The notes under the pieces are model-generated. The model was not told the origin of the DNA. It saw only the letters and a program-made list of their open reading frames with translations, and searched no databases. This document shows positions 33,034-36,434 of a DNA stretch of 36,434 bases, in pieces. Numbering within the stretch: the first letter of the stretch is position 1; each line of letters begins with the position of its first letter. Origin of the DNA: Lachnospiraceae bacterium (GTDB lineage Bacteria > Bacillota > Clostridia > Lachnospirales > Lachnospiraceae); assembly GCA_022791975.1 (NCBI GenBank), contig JAAWAC010000009.1:1-36434 (forward strand). The letters are read 5' to 3'. Position numbers and translations under genes: made by a program.

Positions 33034-33777
33034 ATGCGTTATAGAAGCCGTAAAAGAATGCTACAAAAAAGAGGAAAATGGATAGCAGGGGCAGTTGTGC
33101 TGCTTCTGCTTCTTTTGGTGGGATTAGCCTTGGTGGGGATTTTTCGTATCCGCACAGTGGAGGTGGTGGGAAACAGTCACTATACGGCAGACCAGATCAA
33201 GGACCTGGTTATTAAGGACCGGTATTCTGAAAATTCTTTGTATCTGTACTTAAAATATCGATATTTTCATACAGAGCAAATTCCCTTTGTGGATAAAATT
33301 GAGGTGAGTCTTTTGTCCGTCGGCAAGGTGCGGATTCGTGTCTATGAAAAGAGCCTTATTGGATATGTCTCTTATCTGGGGGCGAACCTTTATTTTGATA
33401 AGGACGGCATTGTGGTGGAGAGTACCTCCCAGGTTAGAGAGGATGTGCCGGAGATCTCGGGCCTAACATTTACTTCCCAGGCTCTATATCAGAAGTTGGA
33501 GGTGGAGGACGAACAGGTGTTCTCTGTTATCCTCAATGTGACGCAGCTTCTCCAGAAAAATGAGCTGTATCCAGATCGGATTGAGTTCAAAAAAGATTTG
33601 GAATTGCAGCTCCACTTTGCCAATGTGAGGGTGGCTCTGGGAAAAGGAGAATGGATGGGGGAGAAAATCGGACGTCTGAAACAATTTCTCCCGGAGCTGG
33701 AGGGAGAATCGGGGACCCTGCATATGGAAAACTATTCGGAGGATTCCAGTATGGTAAGCTTTAAACGGGATATGTAA
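33034..33777 (+). CDS. ftsQ: Cell division protein FtsQ/DivIB
   Basis: Bitopic divisome protein that links FtsL/FtsB-type partners to the septal synthase. The start is ATG 33034, 7 nt after AAGGGA; the open frame from GTG 33004 overlaps murA and has no ribosome binding site. The 247 residues have a basic cytoplasmic tail, a membrane span at about 16-37 (WIAGAVVLLLLLLVGLALVGIF) and then a POTRA domain beginning IRTVEVVGNSHYTADQIKDL. The FtsQ domain follows to the end. Position between murA and ftsZ agrees with other clostridial clusters. Confidence 0.9.
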   Translation: MRYRSRKRMLQKRGKWIAGAVVLLLLLLVGLALVGIFRIRTVEVVGNSHYTADQIKDLVIKDRYSENSLYLYLKYRYFHTEQIPFVDKIEVSLLSVGKVRIRVYEKSLIGYVSYLGANLYFDKDGIVVESTSQVREDVPEISGLTFTSQALYQKLEVEDEQVFSVILNVTQLLQKNELYPDRIEFKKDLELQLHFANVRVALGKGEWMGEKIGRLKQFLPELEGESGTLHMENYSEDSSMVSFKRDM

Positions 33778-33814
33778 CAAAAATATAAAAATCTTAAAAA
33801 TACCGAAAAAAGAG

Positions 33815-33843
33815 TTGATTAATTGTTAAAAAAAGGCTATGAT
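33815..33843 (+). promoter_or_regulatory. ftsZ promoter
   Basis: TTGATT (33815-33820) and TATGAT (33838-33843) are 17 nt apart; an overlapping TTGTTA-17-TATACG option exists 8 nt later. The 153-nt gap after ftsQ is otherwise AT-rich and has no terminator, so ftsZ probably has both read-through and its own transcript. Confidence 0.6.
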
Positions 33844-33930
33844 AATATACGTGAATGTCTAGGATAAAGTGGCCGGGGGTGGCGGCTAAGTATAGATCGG
33901 GAACGGTAAGGAGAACAGGAGGGGACTGCC

Positions 33931-35085
33931 TTGTTGGAAATTATGTCAAATGAACTGGAATCCGCAGCGAGGATTATTGTAATTGGAGTTGGCGGAGCCG
34001 GGAATAACGCAGTAAATAGAATGGTAACAGAACAGATCGGCGGAGTGGAATTTATAGGAATTAATACGGACAAGCAGGCATTAACCCACTGTAAAGCGCC
34101 AAGTACCATACAGATCGGCGAGAAGCTGACAAAAGGACTGGGAGCCGGAGCAAAGCCGGAGATCGGCGAGAAGGCCGCAGAGGAGAGCAGTGAGGACATT
34201 GGACGAGCTATCCAGGGAGCAGATATGGTGTTTGTTACCTGTGGCATGGGCGGCGGCACGGGAACCGGCGCGGCGCCCATTGTGGCTAAGCTTGCTAAGG
34301 ATATGGGGATTTTGACAGTAGGCGTTGTAACCAAGCCCTTTAAGTTTGAGGGGAAGGTTCGGATGAATAATGCTTTAACCGGGATTGACAAGCTTCGGGA
34401 GTGTGTGGACACTTTGATTGTGATCCCCAATGATAAGCTTCTGGAGATTGTGGATCGCAGGACAACCATTCCCGATTCTCTCAAAAAGGCTGACGAGGTT
34501 TTGCAGCAGGCAGTACAGGGCATTACGGACCTTATTAATCTGCCAGCTCTTATTAATTTGGACTTTGCCGATGTACAGACAGTTATGACGGATAAGGGCA
34601 TTGCCCATATTGGCATTGGCAGTGGCAAGGGAGATGAGAAGGCTATAGAGGCAGTCAAGCAGGCTGTAGCCAGTCCTCTTCTGGAGACTACTATTGTGGG
34701 GGCTTCCCATGTGATTATCAATATCTCTGGGGATATTTCCCTGATGGATGCCAACGACGCTGCCAGCTATGTGCAGGATTTAGCCGGAGAGGGAGCCAAT
34801 ATTATCTTTGGTGCCATGTATGACGATACATACACCGATGAGGCCACCATTACGGTGATTGCAACGGGATTAAACGAGAACGGCAACAATAAGGTACTGC
34901 CCAAGATGCAGTATACCAAGGCAGCCAGCGGTCCGGTAAGGCCCTCTGTGGATTCCATTATTGGGGTTCAGGAGCAGCCCCAGAAGGTAAAGCCGTTGCC
35001 GGGACTGAATATTCCCAAGAGACCGGAGAGCCATGTGAAGGAGGCAGAGATAAAGATTCCGGAGTTTTTACAGAAAAATAAATGA
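33931..35085 (+). CDS. ftsZ: Cell division GTPase FtsZ
   Basis: Tubulin-like GTPase that forms the cytokinetic ring. TTG 33931 is the likely start because AGGAGG (33917-33922) is 8 nt upstream; ATG 33943 would be 20 nt away. The 384 residues show [16 protein letters not shown], the T3 loop and tubulin signature [12 protein letters not shown], the NKFxxxL-like TNKQAL/TDKQAL start, and the catalytic T7 loop [11 protein letters not shown]. It ends in a linker and the short conserved tail KIPEFLQKN, which binds membrane-linking partners. No ftsA is adjacent. Confidence 0.97.
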   Translation: MLEIMSNELESAARIIVIGVGGAGNNAVNRMVTEQIGGVEFIGINTDKQALTHCKAPSTIQIGEKLTKGLGAGAKPEIGEKAAEESSEDIGRAIQGADMVFVTCGMGGGTGTGAAPIVAKLAKDMGILTVGVVTKPFKFEGKVRMNNALTGIDKLRECVDTLIVIPNDKLLEIVDRRTTIPDSLKKADEVLQQAVQGITDLINLPALINLDFADVQTVMTDKGIAHIGIGSGKGDEKAIEAVKQAVASPLLETTIVGASHVIINISGDISLMDANDAASYVQDLAGEGANIIFGAMYDDTYTDEATITVIATGLNENGNNKVLPKMQYTKAASGPVRPSVDSIIGVQEQPQKVKPLPGLNIPKRPESHVKEAEIKIPEFLQKNK

Positions 35086-35098
35086 TGATTGGCAGATA

Positions 35099-35133
35099 AG
35101 GGGACTGCGCGAAAGTGTGCAGTCTCTTTTTTT
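35099..35133 (+). terminator. Rho-independent terminator after ftsZ
   Basis: GGACTGC and GCAGTC (within 35101-35124) form a stem capped by CGAAAG, followed by CTCTTTTTTT. It separates the division cluster from the sporulation genes spoIIGA-sigE. Confidence 0.8.
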
Positions 35134-35250
35134 GCGGCTACAGCCAGGGCGCGGCAGAAAACCGCTGGTTTTCCGGCCTGGGCCCCGGGGATTTTATGGT
35201 TTCACAGTCTGAAAACAAAAGGTCGGCTTCCCGGTGGGAGCTGGCTTTTT

Positions 35251-35258
35251 TTGTCGAA
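35251..35258 (+). promoter_or_regulatory. Distal Spo0A box
   Basis: TTGTCGAA is an exact match to the Spo0A-P binding consensus (TGTCGAA core). It lies 64 nt upstream of the -10 of spoIIGA and 36 nt before a second, inverted copy. The surrounding 35134-35293 has no other recognisable element. Confidence 0.7.
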
Positions 35259-35293
35259 TCCGGGAAACAAAAAGGAGAAGGATTCCTCGGAGC

Positions 35294-35327
35294 TTCGACA
35301 ATTTTCGTGTCACACCTCCCCTATAAT
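35294..35327 (+). promoter_or_regulatory. Spo0A-type promoter of spoIIGA-sigE
   Basis: TATAAT (35322-35327) is a perfect -10. The nearest -35 match, TCGACA (35295-35300), is 21 nt away, too far for ordinary promoters, and lies inside TTCGACAA (35294-35301), an exact inverted 0A box. The B. subtilis spoIIG promoter has the same plan: a sigma-A promoter with a -35-like element set about 22 bp away and 0A boxes on it. Confidence 0.75.
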
Positions 35328-35349
35328 GGGAACAGAAAGAAGGTGGCCT

Positions 35350-36138
35350 GTGTATTATGAATTATACATAGACGTACTGTTTCTGGAGAACCTGGTATTG
35401 GATTACCTGCTCTTGCGTCTGGTGCGCCAAATCCTGGGCTGTTCCGCCACACAGCTCAGAATGTGTCTGGCCGCTGGCCTGGGAAGCTTAAGTTTTTGTG
35501 TTCTGTGCTGGTTCTCCCTGTTATGGACAGTACCAGGGATGCTGATTTCCTATGTGGGAATCAGCATGCTTATGGTAAAGCTTGGATATGGGATCAGGGG
35601 CAGGGGAGAAATGCTGCGGGCCTTAGGCCTGCTCTATGTGTGTAGTCTACTGTTGGGAGGAATCCTTACCTGGATGCAGGAGGCGTTCTGGCCTGCAAAA
35701 TTGCCTTTGTGGCTGCTGGCTGTGCCGGGACTGCTGGTTTTGGAGTTGTCTATGAGCTGGATATTTTCCGTTCGGAGACAGCGGGCGAGCCTCTGCCAGG
35801 TAACCCTTTTTTATGGAGGGGTATGCCGAACGCTGACAGGACTTTGGGACACGGGGAATCAATTATATGACCCCCTACATCAAAAGCCGGTGAGCATTGT
35901 GGAGAGGAGTGCTTTGGAGCCGGAGGTTTCAAAGGAGGAGCTTTTATTTCCGGTTTCCTATCACAGTGTGGGAAAAAAGGATGGAATGCTCCAGGCGCTC
36001 ATAGCGGATTATCTAACCGTGCAGCTTGGAAAGCGAACCTGTTTGATTCGGCGCCCAGTCCTGGCGCTTGCGGAGGAAGCGCTTTCCAGTGACGGCTCCT
36101 ATACCTTGATCTTGAATCCAAATGCAGTAGACAATTAG
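35350..36138 (+). CDS. spoIIGA: Sigma-E processing peptidase SpoIIGA
   Basis: Membrane aspartic protease that cleaves the pro-sequence from pro-sigma-E in the mother cell after asymmetric division. GTG 35350 is chosen because AAGGTGG lies about 5 nt upstream, the protein then begins MYYELYIDVLFLENLVLDYLLL as in homologues, and the promoter lies just before it. The frame is open back to 35089 but that part crosses the terminator and promoter. The 262 residues have about five N-terminal membrane spans and a cytoplasmic protease half with LWDTGNQLYDP (Asp167), the catalytic motif. The next gene is its substrate sigE, 13 nt away. Confidence 0.93.
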   Translation: MYYELYIDVLFLENLVLDYLLLRLVRQILGCSATQLRMCLAAGLGSLSFCVLCWFSLLWTVPGMLISYVGISMLMVKLGYGIRGRGEMLRALGLLYVCSLLLGGILTWMQEAFWPAKLPLWLLAVPGLLVLELSMSWIFSVRRQRASLCQVTLFYGGVCRTLTGLWDTGNQLYDPLHQKPVSIVERSALEPEVSKEELLFPVSYHSVGKKDGMLQALIADYLTVQLGKRTCLIRRPVLALAEEALSSDGSYTLILNPNAVDN

Positions 36139-36151
36139 AGGAGGAAAACAA

Positions 36152-36434
36152 ATGCTCATTAAGGTGGCTGTACCAAACCAAATACAGTTAAAAATGGTCT
36201 CGGGTTTTTCCAATTTTTTGTTTGGAGGACAGAGCGACATTCATTATATAGGAGGCGCAGAGGTGCTGCCAGCTCCTCTGGAACCGGAGGCAGAGGCCAC
36301 GGCTATCAAACGGCTGGGCACTGAGGAAGGTGGAAGCGCACGGACCCTGCTCATAGAGCATAACCTGCGGTTGGTGGTGTACATAGCAAAAAAATTTGAC
36401 AATACAGGCGTGGGTGTGGAGGATCTGATTTCCA
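36152..36434 (+). CDS. sigE: Sporulation sigma factor SigE (pro-sigma-E), 5' part
   Basis: First 94 codons of the mother-cell sigma factor; the gene runs off the window. ATG 36152 follows AGGAGG at 36139-36144. The N-terminal pro-sequence runs to about residue 30 (MLIKVAVPNQIQL... FLFGGQSDI), and HYIGGAEVLPAPLEP is the conserved junction where SpoIIGA cuts in homologues. Region 1.2/2.1 begins with ARTLLIEHNLRLVVYIAKKFDNTGVGVEDLIS, the sigma-70 family hallmark. It is co-transcribed with spoIIGA, so the protease and its target are made together. Confidence 0.95.
   Translation, partial: MLIKVAVPNQIQLKMVSGFSNFLFGGQSDIHYIGGAEVLPAPLEPEAEATAIKRLGTEEGGSARTLLIEHNLRLVVYIAKKFDNTGVGVEDLIS

Noticed and set aside
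35089..35349. Upstream extension of the spoIIGA frame by 87 codons
   Set aside because: It covers the ftsZ terminator, both 0A boxes and the -10, and the added residues are unlike SpoIIGA proteins.
1..36434. CRISPR array, tRNA or rRNA genes
   Set aside because: No regularly spaced repeats of CRISPR type, no cloverleaf-like sequences and no rRNA stretches were noticed by eye.

Overview
The window looks like the chromosome of a spore-forming, moderately high-GC Bacillota bacterium, most likely Lachnospiraceae (class Clostridia). The evidence is a division-cell-wall (dcw) cluster starting with mraZ and running through two class B penicillin-binding proteins, mraY, murD, an FtsW/SpoVE protein, murA, ftsQ and ftsZ, followed directly by spoIIGA and sigE. 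Nearly all genes are on the + strand, with strong AGGAGG-type ribosome binding sites and several GTG or TTG starts. The genus is inference; no rRNA or tRNA gene is visible.

Layout. (a) 1-108: the 3' end of a group II intron (domains V and VI) whose body lies outside the window. (b) 178-4808: a good sigma-A promoter and leuB-ilvD-ilvB for branched-chain amino acid synthesis. (c) 4869-6310: a short leader ORF translationally coupled to a membrane-anchored L,D-transpeptidase. (d) 6357-9852: serC-serA-DUF1015, a serine-synthesis operon with no serB beside it. (e) 9849-15242: its own promoter, then pyrH-frr-uppS-cdsA-dxr-rseP (UMP kinase, ribosome recycling, undecaprenyl-PP and phospholipid precursors, MEP isoprenoid step, site-2 protease), closed by a clear terminator. 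(f) 15243-18338: an AT-rich accessory interval with a small Cys-rich protein on the - strand, a DinG/XPD-like Fe-S helicase and a decayed tyrosine-integrase tail. (g) 18339-21816: ychF, lgt and a phospholipase-D/cardiolipin-synthase-type protein, ended by a very strong terminator. (h) 21947-35133: the dcw cluster, preceded by a MraZ operator with four GTGGTG boxes. (i) 35251-36434: spoIIGA and the start of sigE behind a Spo0A-type sporulation promoter.

Most genes are standard and support envelope growth, division and amino-acid supply. The less routine observations are: the DUF1015 gene overlapping serA; two genes whose Shine-Dalgarno sequences lie inside inverted repeats (the L,D-transpeptidase and the second PBP); a KTA in place of KTG in the second PBP; a hydrophilic insertion in RseP; the AT-rich helicase/integrase scar; and a spoIIGA promoter with two exact 0A boxes and a 21-nt -35/-10 spacer. 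I do not see a clearly new multi-gene system. The serC-serA-DUF1015 unit and the leader-ORF control of the transpeptidase are the best candidates for undescribed biology. All structures and homologies were judged by eye, without folding or database searches.
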